In this document: positions 24,176 through 32,773 of the stretch, piece by piece
Layout: each line of letters starts with the position of its first letter
Numbering within the stretch: the first letter of the stretch is position 1
Source: Streptomyces adelaidensis
GTDB lineage: Bacteria; Actinomycetota; Actinomycetes; Streptomycetales; Streptomycetaceae
Assembly: GCF_016598475.1 (NCBI RefSeq)
Contig: NZ_JAEMUX010000009.1
Coordinates: 1 to 64,000 of the forward strand
DNA: 64,000 nucleotides
Reading direction: 5' to 3'
The notes under the pieces: generated by a model
Seen by the model: the letters and a program-made list of their open reading frames with translations, nothing else
What the model was told of the DNA's origin: nothing
Database searches by the model: none
Position numbers and translations under genes: made by a program

Positions 24176-25836
24176 GCCGCCAGCCCCTCGGCGAGCGGGC
24201 CCAGCGCCAGCGCCGGGAAGTAGGTGAGGCCGGTGATGATCAGGATCGCGCCCACCAGCAACCCGGTGAACAGCGGCTTCTCGGTCCGCAGCGTGCCCGC
24301 TGTGACCGGCACCGGGCGCTGCTCCGCGAGCGACCCGGCGAGGGCCAGCACGAAGATCATCGGCAGGAACCGTCCGAGCAGCATCGCGATGCCGAGCGTG
24401 CTGTTGAACCACGGTGTGTCGGCGTTCAGCCCGGCGAAGGCCGAGCCGTTGTTGTTGGACGCGGACGTGTAGGCGTACAGGATCTCGGAGAATCCGTGGG
24501 CCCCGGAGTTCGTCATCGAGTGGCCGGGGGTGTGCAGGGCCATGGCGGTGGCGGTGAGGACGAGGACCAGCGCCGGGGTGATGAGGAGGTAGCAGGCGGC
24601 GAGCTTGATCTCACGGATGCCGATCTTCTTGCCCAGGTACTCGGGCGTCCGGCCGACCATCAGTCCGGCGATGAACACCGCGATGACCGCCATGATCAGC
24701 ATGCCGTAGAGGCCGGAACCGGTGCCGCCGGGCGCGATCTCGCCGAGCATCATGCCGAGCATGGTGATGCCGCCGCCGAGACCGGTGTAGGAGGAGTGGA
24801 AGGAGTCGACCGCGCCGGTCGAGGTGAGGGTGGTCGACACCGCGAAGATCGACGAGGCGCCGACGCCGAAGCGGACCTCCTTGCCCTCCGTCGCCCCGCC
24901 CGCGATCTCGAAAGCCGGGCCGTGGTGCGCGAACTCGGTCCACATCATCAGCGCCACGAACCCGACCCAGATGGTGGCCATGGTGGCGAGGATCGCGTAG
25001 CCCTGCCGCACGTTGCCGACCATGACCCCGAAGGTCCGCGTCAGCGAGAACGGGATCACCAGGAGCAGAAAGATCTCGAAGAGGTTGGTGAACGGGGTCG
25101 GGTTCTCGAACGGGTGCGCGGAGTTGGCGTTGAAAACGCCGCCGCCGTTGGTGCCGATCTCCTTGATGGCCTCCGTCGAGGCGACGGCGCCGCCGTTCCA
25201 CTGCTGCGAGCCGCCCATGAACTGGCCGACCTCGTGGATCCCGGAGAAGTTCTGGATCGCGCCGCACGCGAGGAGCACGACGGCCGCGATCACCGACAGC
25301 GGCAGCAGGACGCGGGTGACACCGCGGACCATGTCGGCCCAGAAGTTGCCCAGTTCACCGGTCCGCGAGCGGGCGAAGCCCCGTACGAGGGCGACGGCCA
25401 CCGCCATGCCGACGGCCGCGGAGACGAAGTTCTGCACGGCCAGACCGGCGACCTGCACCACATGCCCCATGGTCTGTTCGCCGTAGTACGACTGCCAGTT
25501 GGTGTTCGTCACGAACGACGCGGCCGTGTTGAACGCCTGGTCCGGGTCGACGGAGGCGAAGCCCAGCGAGCCGGGCAGGACGCCCTGCAGCCGCTGGAGC
25601 AGATACAGGAACAGCACCCCGACGACCGAGAAGGCGAGCACTCCGCGCAGATACGCGGGCCAGCGCATCCCGGCGTCCGGGTTGGCGCCGATGCCCTTGT
25701 AGAGCCACTTCTCCACCCGCCAGTGCCGGTCGGTGGAGTAGACCCCGGCCATGTGGTCGCCGAGGGGGCGGTAGGCGAGCGCCAGCGCCGCGATGAGCGC
25801 GAGCAGCTGGAGCACGCCCGCGAGTACGGGTCCCAT
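24172..25836 (-). CDS. kdpA: Potassium-transporting ATPase subunit A
   Basis: A 554-aa membrane protein with about ten hydrophobic segments and the four K+-filter loops of KdpA, including [41 protein letters not shown] and [13 protein letters not shown]. It forms the K+-selective channel part of the Kdp complex. It begins 7 bp after the kdpF stop and overlaps kdpB by 4 bases. The full-length family size is kept, with no breaks. Confidence 0.96.
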   Translation of the reverse strand: MGPVLAGVLQLLALIAALALAYRPLGDHMAGVYSTDRHWRVEKWLYKGIGANPDAGMRWPAYLRGVLAFSVVGVLFLYLLQRLQGVLPGSLGFASVDPDQAFNTAASFVTNTNWQSYYGEQTMGHVVQVAGLAVQNFVSAAVGMAVAVALVRGFARSRTGELGNFWADMVRGVTRVLLPLSVIAAVVLLACGAIQNFSGIHEVGQFMGGSQQWNGGAVASTEAIKEIGTNGGGVFNANSAHPFENPTPFTNLFEIFLLLVIPFSLTRTFGVMVGNVRQGYAILATMATIWVGFVALMMWTEFAHHGPAFEIAGGATEGKEVRFGVGASSIFAVSTTLTSTGAVDSFHSSYTGLGGGITMLGMMLGEIAPGGTGSGLYGMLIMAVIAVFIAGLMVGRTPEYLGKKIGIREIKLAACYLLITPALVLVLTATAMALHTPGHSMTNSGAHGFSEILYAYTSASNNNGSAFAGLNADTPWFNSTLGIAMLLGRFLPMIFVLALAGSLAEQRPVPVTAGTLRTEKPLFTGLLVGAILIITGLTYFPALALGPLAEGLAA

Positions 25837-25843
25837 CCGGCTC

Positions 25844-25933
25844 TCAGAACCTCTCCGGGAAGATCAGGGCGAGGACGAGACAGCCCAGCAGGGCCACGGC
25901 CACGACAAGGCCGACGACATTCTCGGCGGTCAC
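25844..25933 (-). CDS. kdpF: KdpF small membrane subunit
   Basis: A 29-aa peptide that starts with GTG ([17 protein letters not shown]) and ends PERF. A single membrane helix occupies residues 5-24. KdpF stabilises the KdpABC complex in other bacteria. It lies 7 bp before kdpA, and its GTG overlaps the stop of a second small peptide gene. It is too short for most gene callers. Confidence 0.9.
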   Translation of the reverse strand: MTAENVVGLVVAVALLGCLVLALIFPERF

Positions 25934-26013
25934 AGCCGCGTCACCCCCTTGGCGACGAGAGCCACCACCGCGAACACCGCGATCGTGACGACGACGAAGG
26001 CCACATCGGCCAT
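25930..26013 (-). CDS. 27-aa hydrophobic peptide leading the kdp operon
   Basis: A 27-codon ORF, MADVAFVVVTIAVFAVVALVA followed by KGVTRL: one predicted membrane helix with a short basic tail. AGGAG lies 7 bases upstream of the ATG. Its TGA overlaps the GTG of kdpF in a GTGA arrangement, so the two appear coupled. It resembles KdpF in size and topology but differs in sequence, so it may be a second small Kdp subunit or a regulatory peptide. That role is inference. Confidence 0.7.
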   Translation of the reverse strand: MADVAFVVVTIAVFAVVALVAKGVTRL

Positions 26014-26180
26014 CGTGAGCTCCTGGATGAGATTCGAAAGACGTACGGATGAATCGAGGAAAGCGCCTTTCCCGCCGGATGCGAGCGGCGTTGACGGCTC
26101 CCTTACGGCGAGCGACACACCCTTGACGCACCTTTGACGCGGGGTCCCTGCCGGGGGCTCGACGGACCTCAGCGCTCGGC

Positions 26181-26396
26181 CACGACGGGCGGCCCCGCCT
26201 CGTGGGGTACGACGGACGGCCCCCGCCTCGTGGGGTACGACGGGCGGCCCCGCCTCGTGGGGTACGACGGACGGCCCCCGCCTCGTGGGGTACGACGGAC
26301 GGCCCCCGCCTCGTGGGGTACGACGGACGATCACCGCCTCGTGGCGGTACGGCGGACGATCACCGCCTCGTGGCGGTACGGCGGACGATCACCGCG
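26181..26396. repeat. 28-30 bp tandem repeat upstream of kdp
   Basis: About seven copies of a unit centred on CGCCTCGTGGGGTACGACGG. The first five are near-identical; the last two carry the variant CTCGTGGCGGTACGGCGGAC with GATCACCGC spacers. It sits about 170 bp upstream of the kdp operon's first peptide gene. Open frames cross it on both strands but only because the unit lacks stops; the predicted proteins are low-complexity. Confidence 0.9.
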
Positions 26397-26550
26397 TACG
26401 TGGCCCGGCAGGAGGCATCGGCAGACGCGATCACCGCGCCGCGCCGCGCGGCTCCGGCGACAGGCACTTTCCGCGGTCGGCCGAGCGCGGCACGGTGACA
26501 CGCCTGCCGGGACCGGCACCGGCCCTCGCGGGCGCCGGCGGTCGGCGGTC

Positions 26551-26656
26551 GGCGTGGCCCGCCACCCGACCGGAGCGCCGAACGGGCCACACCGGCTCGA
26601 CAGCCGCCGCTACCCCAAGGGGGTCGGCGCCGGCGTGGCCCGCCACCCGACCGGAG
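26551..26656. repeat. 25-bp direct repeat, copies 81 bp apart
   Basis: The same 25 bases (beginning GGCGTGGCCCGCCACCC) occur at 26551-26575 and 26632-26656. The surrounding bases share GGCGCCGGCG runs, so this looks like a partial larger duplication. No gene is recognised. Confidence 0.8.
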
Positions 26657-26717
26657 TGCCGGGAGGCGCCGGCGGCGCACGGCCTTGTTGTGGGCGGTGG
26701 TGCTCGTCTGCGGCGTT

Positions 26718-26818
26718 CAGCTCGACGTCGGTCGGCGGTCAGCTCGACGTCGGTCGGCGGTCAGCTCGACGTCGGTCGGCGGTCGGCGGTCGGCGGTCGG
26801 CGGTCGGCGGTCGGCGGG
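26718..26818. repeat. 22-bp repeat followed by 7-bp GTCGGCG repeats
   Basis: Three exact copies of a 22-bp unit (starting CAGCTCGACGTCGG) span 26718-26783, then a run of about five CGGTCGG-type units continues to 26818. It is part of the 1.3-kb gene-poor stretch between kdp and the VOC gene. Confidence 0.9.
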
Positions 26819-26889
26819 TGCCCGTTACGTCCGCCGGCTCGGTGGCGCGTTCGCCGTGCTGCCGCTCGGGAGTGCCGACGAGATCGGTC

Positions 26890-27350
26890 CGTCCGCGTGG
26901 AGCGCAGCACGAGCACGGTGGTGGTGTTGACGGCGTTGAGGTCCTGGGTGTCGGCGCCGGGTGACCAGCGGGGTCAGCCGGGCCTCCGCGCACCGGGGGC
27001 AGGGCCGCCGATCACCACGACACGTCCGGGTCGGCGGCCGGCCGGGCGGCCGCCTCTGCGGAGCCCGCCGCAGTGCCGTGGTCGTCGGCGGTGCGCAGCA
27101 ACACGAGGTCGACGGTGCGGCGGAGTCGTGGTTGTGCTACTCGGCGAGGCGGGCGCCGCGCGCTCCTGGGGCGCGTGGAGGGGGCGTCCGGGCTGCCGAG
27201 CAGCACGATCACGCGCCCGGAACGGGGGGCGGACCCGGTGTTCGGGGACGCATCGGGGCTGCCCCACCGCCACCACGCGCCCGCCCCGGCCGTGGCGGTG
27301 GCGGTGACACCGAGCGCGGCCCCCGCGACGAGCACGCGCCGCCGGGCAGA
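26890..27350 (-). pseudogene. Possible decayed extracellular substrate-binding protein
   Basis: On the minus strand, pieces in different frames look like one former secreted protein: a possible signal segment RRRVLVAGAALGVTATATAGAG, then GRVIVLLG, then VDLVLLRTADDHG with AARPAADPDV, then VVVIGGPAPG, and finally SPGADTQDLNAVNTTTVLVL in another frame. The order and motifs resemble a type I periplasmic binding fold (D-P-x-V-x-x-V-I-G-P and SPGA). Several frame changes and no intact start make it non-functional if real. This is a weak call; GC-rich non-coding DNA can mimic such pieces. Confidence 0.3.
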
Positions 27351-27354
27351 CGGG

Positions 27355-28176
27355 TCAGCTCTGGGCCGGGGTGAGGAGTACGAAGTCCGCGTTCGACGGG
27401 TCGAGGCAGACGGCCAGCCGGCCCACACCTTCCGCGTCCTCCGGCCCCATCTGCACGCTGCCGCCGTTCTCGGTGACCTTGGCGACCGCGGCGTCGCAGT
27501 CGGTGACGGCGAAGACCGGGTGCCAGTAGGGCCGCCCGTTCGCCAGGGCGAGGTCCTGCTCGCGGAGCTCCATGAGCCCGCCCTGCATACGCTCCTCGCC
27601 GAGTCCGGCGGGCGTGATGAGGCTGTACGCGCCCCCGCCGCCCGGCAGCGCCATGTCGGCGAACTGCCAGCCGAAGACACCGCCGTAGAACTTCTTCGCG
27701 GCCGCGGCGTCGGTCGTGTACAGCTCGGTCCAGGACAGCGAGCCCGGCGCGTCCGCCACCTCGAAGCCCTTGTTCTTCCCCGGCTGCCAGGCGGCGAACT
27801 GGCCGCCGAGCGGGTCGCTGTACTGCGCCATCCGCCCCCAGTCGCCCAGATCCCTCGGCGCCACCCGCACAGTGCCGCCCGCGCTCTCCACGGCCCGGGT
27901 CGTGGCGTCCGCGTCGGTGACGCTGTAGTAGATCATCCAGGCCGAACGCGCACCCTCCTCGGTGAGCCGGCCGAGCCCGGCGACGATCTTGCCGTCCTTC
28001 CGGAACGCCCCGCCCTCACCTTCTTGGTCGCCTTCCGCGCCCTCCCCCTCGCCCTCGCCCATGGCCTCGTACTCCCAGCCGAGCACCGCGCCGTAGAAGG
28101 ACGCCGCGGCACCGACGTCGGGGGCGCCCAGGTCGAGCCAGCAGGGGGAGCCGGGGGTGAGATCAGTGGTGATCAC
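27355..28176 (-). CDS. Two-domain VOC (glyoxalase-like) protein
   Basis: A 273-aa protein of two vicinal-oxygen-chelate domains (about residues 8-128 and 143-270), each beginning with a PCWLDLGAPDVGAAASFYGAVLGW or SWTELYTTDAAAAKKFYGGVFGW type strand-helix. Such proteins include hydroxylases, dioxygenases and resistance proteins; metal ligands cannot be fixed by eye. An acidic repeat (EGEGEGAEGDQEGEG) of 15 residues interrupts the first domain near residue 41. It is divergent from a PaaX-type regulator 146 bp away and may be under its control. Confidence 0.88.
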   Translation of the reverse strand: MITTDLTPGSPCWLDLGAPDVGAAASFYGAVLGWEYEAMGEGEGEGAEGDQEGEGGAFRKDGKIVAGLGRLTEEGARSAWMIYYSVTDADATTRAVESAGGTVRVAPRDLGDWGRMAQYSDPLGGQFAAWQPGKNKGFEVADAPGSLSWTELYTTDAAAAKKFYGGVFGWQFADMALPGGGGAYSLITPAGLGEERMQGGLMELREQDLALANGRPYWHPVFAVTDCDAAVAKVTENGGSVQMGPEDAEGVGRLAVCLDPSNADFVLLTPAQS

Positions 28177-28309
28177 AGGGATTCCCTTTCGCAGGTTCCG
28201 GGCTTTCAGCGTGACATCGGACGCCGACGGGCGCGCGTCGGCGCGTGCGACGAGGGAGCGGGGACGAGGGCGGCGACCACCCCCTACCTGCGCCCTTGGG
28301 CTCTCGCCG

Positions 28310-28315
28310 TACTCT
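28310..28315 (+). promoter_or_regulatory. -10 box of a probable leaderless paaX-like transcript
   Basis: TACTCT lies 7 bases before the GTG start at 28323, and there is no ribosome binding site. This spacing fits transcription starting at or next to the GTG. No convincing -35 box was seen. Confidence 0.4.
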
Positions 28316-28322
28316 TGCCCCT

Positions 28323-29192
28323 GTGGCGGACCACGACATCCTGGACACCCCGGACAACGACGCTTCGGACGGCCCGCAGCCGCGCCCGCAGTCGCTCATG
28401 CTCGCGTTCTTCGGCAATCACGTGCTGGAGGAGGACGACCGTGACGTGTGTGTCTACTCGGGCAGCATCATCGACGTACTCGGCCGCGTCGGGGTCGGCG
28501 AACAGGCCGTGCGCTCCACGCTGACCCGCATGGTCAACCGGGGCCTGCTGCGGCGCCGGCGCGAGGGCCGCCGGATGTACTTCGGTCTCACCCCGCAGGC
28601 GACGCGCGTCCTGTGGGACGGCCGCACCCGCATCTGGAAACAGGGCGCCGTGAACGACGACTGGGACGGCACCTGGACCCTCCTCGGCTTCTCCCTCCCC
28701 GACTCCTGGAAGCGGCAGCGTCACGATCTGCGCTCCCGGCTCAACTGGTCGGGCTTCGGCGCCCTGTACAGCGGACTGTGGATCGCCCCCGGAAACGTCG
28801 ACATCACCGGCGTCGTCGCGGAACTAGGGCTCACCGACCACGTCAAGGTCTTCCACGCCCAGGCCGACGTGGCCACCGACATCGAGCTGATGATCCGCGA
28901 CACCTGGGACCTGGAGAGCATCGCCGCCCGCTACGTCACCTTCGACAAGCGCTGGACCGCCCAGCTGGGCGCCGGCTCCGGGGACGACCCCATCGGCACC
29001 CGGCTGCGGCTGGTCAGCGAATGGCTCTGGACCATCCGCACCGACCCCCGGCTCCCCGCCCGCCACCTTCCCCCGGCCTGGCCGGCCCGCGCCGCCGAGG
29101 AGACCTTCCGGCAGGTCGCCGAAGAGACCGCAGCCCCCGCACGGGACCTGGCCCGCCGGCTCCTGGACACCGTTCCGGGACAACCGGCCTAG
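28323..29192 (+). CDS. PaaX-family transcriptional regulator
   Basis: A 289-aa PaaX-like repressor. After a disordered 25-residue start, LMLAFFGNHVLE and SIIDVLGRVGVGEQAVRSTLTRMVNRGLLRRRREGRRMYF form the N-terminal winged helix; the central part (WTLLGFSLPDSWKRQRHDLRSRLNWSGFGALYSGLWIAP) and C-terminal region are typical of the family. PaaX members repress aromatic-acid catabolism and bind CoA thioesters; the local target is unknown, since no paa genes are present. GTG 28323 is chosen because of the -10 box next to it; a later ATG would cut off part of the fold. Confidence 0.9.
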   Translation: MADHDILDTPDNDASDGPQPRPQSLMLAFFGNHVLEEDDRDVCVYSGSIIDVLGRVGVGEQAVRSTLTRMVNRGLLRRRREGRRMYFGLTPQATRVLWDGRTRIWKQGAVNDDWDGTWTLLGFSLPDSWKRQRHDLRSRLNWSGFGALYSGLWIAPGNVDITGVVAELGLTDHVKVFHAQADVATDIELMIRDTWDLESIAARYVTFDKRWTAQLGAGSGDDPIGTRLRLVSEWLWTIRTDPRLPARHLPPAWPARAAEETFRQVAEETAAPARDLARRLLDTVPGQPA

Positions 29193-29495
29193 TCTCGGGG
29201 CCCGTTGAGCGGGGAGCCCGTCGAGGGCACCGGCACCATGGCGTCGACGAAGAAGCTCGCCCGACTCACCTACCCAGCTACCAGGTACTCCGTCCAGGGG
29301 TGCAGGCGCCGGCCCCGTCAGGAGACGGCGGCGGGGCCCGCCCCAGCGGCCCGTTCAGCCCCGGCGCCGCCAGGGACTCGGCCGTCGCCGTGATCTGTTC
29401 CGGTGAGGCGGGCCAGGGCCTGCCGAGCCGGCGGGCGAGGGGCACGTCCAGCATTCCGGAGACGGGAGGGACGAAACCCCGCCGTCCTCGCCCAC

Positions 29496-29633
29496 TCCGG
29501 CCTGGAGGCCCACTCCACCGCCTACGGGTGGTCCGCCGCCTTCTTCGTCGCGGGCCTGGCCATCAGCTTCCTGCTCTACCGACGCGGGGCTCCCGTCCAC
29601 AGCCCGGACGCGGCAACCGTGGTGCACAGGTGA
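29496..29633 (+). pseudogene. C-terminal remnant of an MFS drug transporter
   Basis: About 45 codons resembling the end of a 14-helix MFS exporter: SGLEAHSTAYGWSAAFFVAG followed by LAISFLLYRRG, a last membrane helix with the usual short tail. No upstream helices or start are present. The 300 bp before it (29193-29495) hold no recognisable gene. It is probably the leftover of a deleted efflux gene. Confidence 0.45.
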
Positions 29634-29670
29634 GGTGAGGGCTGCAGAAGGACGGTGGCCCCGGGAGCGC

Positions 29671-31872
29671 TCAGCTCTCCAAGTGGGCGGCGGAGTCGTT
29701 CAGTTCGGCCCAGACCGTCTTGCCCTGCCGGGCCCGGCGGGTTCCCCAGTGCTCGGCGAGCTGGGCGACGAGGAGGAGCCCGCGGCCGCCCTCGTCGAAG
29801 ACCCGGGCCCGGCGCAGATGCGGGGTGGTGGCGCTGGTGTCGGACACCTCGCACATGAGGGCGCGGTCGTGGATGAGGCGCAACCGGATGGGCGGCCGGC
29901 CGTAGCGGATGGCGTTGGTGACCAGTTCGCTGACGACCAGCTCGGCGGTGAACTCCAGCTCCTCCAGGTCCCATTCGCCCAGCTGCCGCGACACGTTCGC
30001 CCTCGCCCGGGCGACGGCCGCGGGTTCGGCCGCCAGGTCCCAGGTCACGACCTGGCCCGCGCCGAGGGCCCGCGTCCGGGCCAGGAGCAGCGCGACGTCG
30101 TCGGGCGGTCTGGCGGGCAGCAGCGCTTCGAGTACGGCGTCGCAGGTGGCCTCCAGGGAGGGGGCGGGCCGGGCGAGCACGTCGCGGAGTCTGCCGAGGC
30201 CCGCCCCGATGTCGTGGTCCCGCGCCTCGATCAGGCCGTCGGTGTAGAGCGCGAGCAGGCTCCCCTCGGGCAGCTCGAACTCCGCCGCCTCGAACGGCAG
30301 CCCGCCCAGGCCGAGCGGCGGACCCGGCGGCAGATCGAGAATCTCGATGGCTCCGTCCCGCGCCACCAGGGCAGGCGGCACATGCCCCGCCCGAGCCAGC
30401 GTGCAACGACGCGAGACGGGGTCGTACACGGCATAGAGACAGGTGGCGCCCAGGTCTCCGGCGCTCGCGGCGGCATCGGCGGCATCGCCCGCTTCAGGCA
30501 GGTCGGGCAGGTCGGGCACGTCAGACACTTCGGCTTCCGGCAGCTCAGGCGCCTCCCACGACTCCACCGACTCGGCGGCCAGGCGGATCACGACGTCGTC
30601 CAGGTGCGTGAGGAGCTCGTCCGGCGGCAGGTCGATGTCGGCGAGGGTGCGTACGGCGGTTCGCAGGCGGCCCATCGTGGCGGCGGCGTGGATGCCGTGT
30701 CCGACGACGTCGCCGACGACGAGGGCGACCCGGGCTCCGGAGAGCGGAATGACGTCGTACCAGTCACCGCCCACCCCGCCGTGGGCGTCGGCCGGCAGAT
30801 AGCGGAAGGCGACGTCGACGGCGGACTGGCGCGGCGTACGGCGCGGGAGCAGGCTGCGTTGCAGGGTGAGGGCGGTGGCGCGGGCGTGGGTGTAGCGGCG
30901 GGCGTTGTCGACGGCCACCGCCGCCCGCGCCGCGATCTCCTGGGCGAGGAGCAGATCCTCGTCGTCGAACGCGTCCGGATCACGGTGCCGGCTGAACTGC
31001 GCGACGCCCAGCGTGGCGCCCCGGGCCCGCAGCGGCACCACCAGCGCGGAGTGGACCGGGTTGGCGTCGGCGGGGCGGTGCCGGCACGGCTGCCCCGTGG
31101 CGAGGGCGCGGGCCGGCGGTGATCCGGCCGGAAAGGTGTGCGGCTGCCGCGCTGCGGACGTGGCGGCCGGGTCGGGTTCGACGACCGACCGCTGGGCGGC
31201 CCGGCGCAGTACGAGCGGTACGGGCGGGTCGTCCGGCGGGGGGTCGTGACCGGCGAGCGCGGAGTCCAGCAGATCGACGGTGGCGAGGTCGGCGAAGTGC
31301 TCGGTGGCGAAGTCGGCCAGCTCCTGGGTGGTGCGGGCCACGTCCAGGGTGGTGCCGATGCGCATGCTCGCCTCGTTCACCATCGACAGCCGCCACCGCA
31401 GCCGGCGGTCCCGTTCCTCCTCGTACGCCACGGCTCCCTGCTCGAAGCTGCGCTCCACGTACCCGGTCGCCGCCGCGATCAGGCCGCGCGCGGCCTCGCT
31501 GATCAGCTCCGCGTCGTCGGTGCACCGGGGCATCTCTTCGAGCAGCCGGTCGAGGATGACGCTCTCGCCGAGCCGGAAGGCCCGCAGCACCGAGCTGACG
31601 GGGATGCCGTGCCGGGCCAGTCGGCGGGCGCCCGCCAGTTCGGAGGCCGGAATCTCCATGCCGTCCGGATCGACACCGTGTTCGAGGCCGGACAGTACGG
31701 TGATCACGTGCTCGGTGACGTGCTCCGTGGCCATGGCGTCCGGGTGCTCCCACAGCTCCGGCATCTCGCGCCGCAGGCTCCGCACCACCTCGGCGACCAG
31801 CTCGTCCGCTCTCGAAGCGAGCTCACGCGCGACGCGGGACACAAGACCGTCAGCGGTGGGGTCCACAGTCAC
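29671..31872 (-). CDS. SpoIIE phosphatase with GAF and anti-sigma ATPase domains
   Basis: A 733-aa signalling protein. The N-terminal helical region (about 1-165) resembles RsbR/PucR-type sensor domains, a GAF domain follows (about 175-330), then SpoIIE/PP2C (about 340-580: GGDWYDV, GDVVGHG, YTDGLIEARD, DDVALLL), then a HATPase_c kinase-like domain (about 600-733: ELVVSELVTNAIRYG and DEGGRGLLLVAQL). One polypeptide thus combines phosphatase and anti-sigma kinase functions for a STAS-protein switch. A Glu/Pro/Asp-rich insert lies inside the phosphatase domain near residues 440-470. It is a stand-alone gene. Confidence 0.92.
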   Translation of the reverse strand: MTVDPTADGLVSRVARELASRADELVAEVVRSLRREMPELWEHPDAMATEHVTEHVITVLSGLEHGVDPDGMEIPASELAGARRLARHGIPVSSVLRAFRLGESVILDRLLEEMPRCTDDAELISEAARGLIAAATGYVERSFEQGAVAYEEERDRRLRWRLSMVNEASMRIGTTLDVARTTQELADFATEHFADLATVDLLDSALAGHDPPPDDPPVPLVLRRAAQRSVVEPDPAATSAARQPHTFPAGSPPARALATGQPCRHRPADANPVHSALVVPLRARGATLGVAQFSRHRDPDAFDDEDLLLAQEIAARAAVAVDNARRYTHARATALTLQRSLLPRRTPRQSAVDVAFRYLPADAHGGVGGDWYDVIPLSGARVALVVGDVVGHGIHAAATMGRLRTAVRTLADIDLPPDELLTHLDDVVIRLAAESVESWEAPELPEAEVSDVPDLPDLPEAGDAADAAASAGDLGATCLYAVYDPVSRRCTLARAGHVPPALVARDGAIEILDLPPGPPLGLGGLPFEAAEFELPEGSLLALYTDGLIEARDHDIGAGLGRLRDVLARPAPSLEATCDAVLEALLPARPPDDVALLLARTRALGAGQVVTWDLAAEPAAVARARANVSRQLGEWDLEELEFTAELVVSELVTNAIRYGRPPIRLRLIHDRALMCEVSDTSATTPHLRRARVFDEGGRGLLLVAQLAEHWGTRRARQGKTVWAELNDSAAHLES

Positions 31873-31980
31873 GACGGTACGCCGAACAGCCGCGCACGCC
31901 CCACCGCGCGGCCCGCGACGCGGCCTCCATGGACCACCCCCCGCAGCCCCCGCAGCCCTCGCCGCTTCCCGCCGCCCCCG

Positions 31981-32667
31981 TCAGGTCCGGAAGACGCGGT
32001 TCAGGCAGTGGTCCAGCGCCGCCACGGCGGACTCCTGGCTGCGCTGGCCGACCAGAACGCTCGTACCGAGCCCCGCCGACATGGCGAGCAGGCCGATCGC
32101 GTCCAGCCGGGGATCCGCGCCCGGCCGCAGCAGATCCGCGTCCCGCGCCTGCCGGAGAAGTCCGGCCAGGGCCTCCTCGGCGGCGTCGGGCCGCTTGATG
32201 AAGGGCTGGGCCGCGAGCGAGGGATCGGTCACGGCGAGGACGGCGTACGAGGTGTAGAGGTGGTGGAAGGTGCGGCTCTCGTCATCGGTCGGCAGGGCCG
32301 CCAGAAGCAGCGCCTCGACCGTCGCACGCGGACCGGTGCGGCCGCCGGTGCCACCGCCCGGGCCACCGCCGCTGCCGCCGCCGGGGCCGCCGCCGGGGCC
32401 GGGGTCGGGGCCGCTGCCACTGGCGTCCCCGGCCGCCCGCAGGCGCTCGGAGACCCGCTCCCCGAACCTCTCGGTCAGCTGCTCCAGCACGAAGAGCAGC
32501 AGCTTCTCCTTGGTCTCGAAGTAGTACTGCACGAGCCGCAGCGAAACGCCCGCCTCCGCCGCCACCTCGCGCATCCCCACCGCATGCAGCCCCCGCCGCC
32601 CGGCGACCCTGACGAGCGCCTCGGCGATCTCGGTACGCCGTTGTGTGTGATCCACCCGTCGGGGCAT
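31981..32667 (-). CDS. TetR-family repressor
   Basis: A 228-aa TetR protein. The HTH spans about residues 8-52 (RTEIAEALVRVAGRRG and VAAEAGVSLRLVQYYFETKEKLL). A Gly/Pro-rich linker of about 30 residues (residues 78-107) splits the ligand domain, which is unusual. The ATG at 32667 (MPRRVDHTQ) is preferred to one 22 codons upstream, since the fold begins here and the upstream part would overlap the operator. It is divergent from an alpha/beta hydrolase, with twin inverted repeats between, so it probably represses both. Confidence 0.88.
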   Translation of the reverse strand: MPRRVDHTQRRTEIAEALVRVAGRRGLHAVGMREVAAEAGVSLRLVQYYFETKEKLLLFVLEQLTERFGERVSERLRAAGDASGSGPDPGPGGGPGGGSGGGPGGGTGGRTGPRATVEALLLAALPTDDESRTFHHLYTSYAVLAVTDPSLAAQPFIKRPDAAEEALAGLLRQARDADLLRPGADPRLDAIGLLAMSAGLGTSVLVGQRSQESAVAALDHCLNRVFRT

Positions 32668-32710
32668 CGGCCCGTTCTCCGCTCTCGTAGTCCGTGACGC
32701 CGATTTTTGA

Positions 32711-32748
32711 TGGTACAGCCGTACCAACATCATGGTACGTTCGTATCA
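32711..32748. promoter_or_regulatory. Twin operator between tetR and hydrolase genes
   Basis: A perfect 16-bp inverted repeat TGGTACAGCCGTACCA at 32711-32726 is followed by an imperfect copy TGGTACGTTCGTATCA at 32733-32748. Centres are 22 bp apart, two helix turns. The pair lies in the gap between the divergent starts at 32667 and 32774, so binding would block both promoters. Confidence 0.75.
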
Positions 32749-32773
32749 CGAAAACGAGAGCCCGGAGGTGTTC

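Noticed and set aside
26181..26396. CRISPR array
   Set aside because: The units are directly adjacent with near-identical sequence throughout and no unique spacers; no cas genes nearby.
26202..26964. Plus-strand ORFs crossing the kdp-upstream repeats
   Set aside because: The proteins are simple repeats (RLVGYDGR-like) arising from stop-free units; no ribosome site or known domain.
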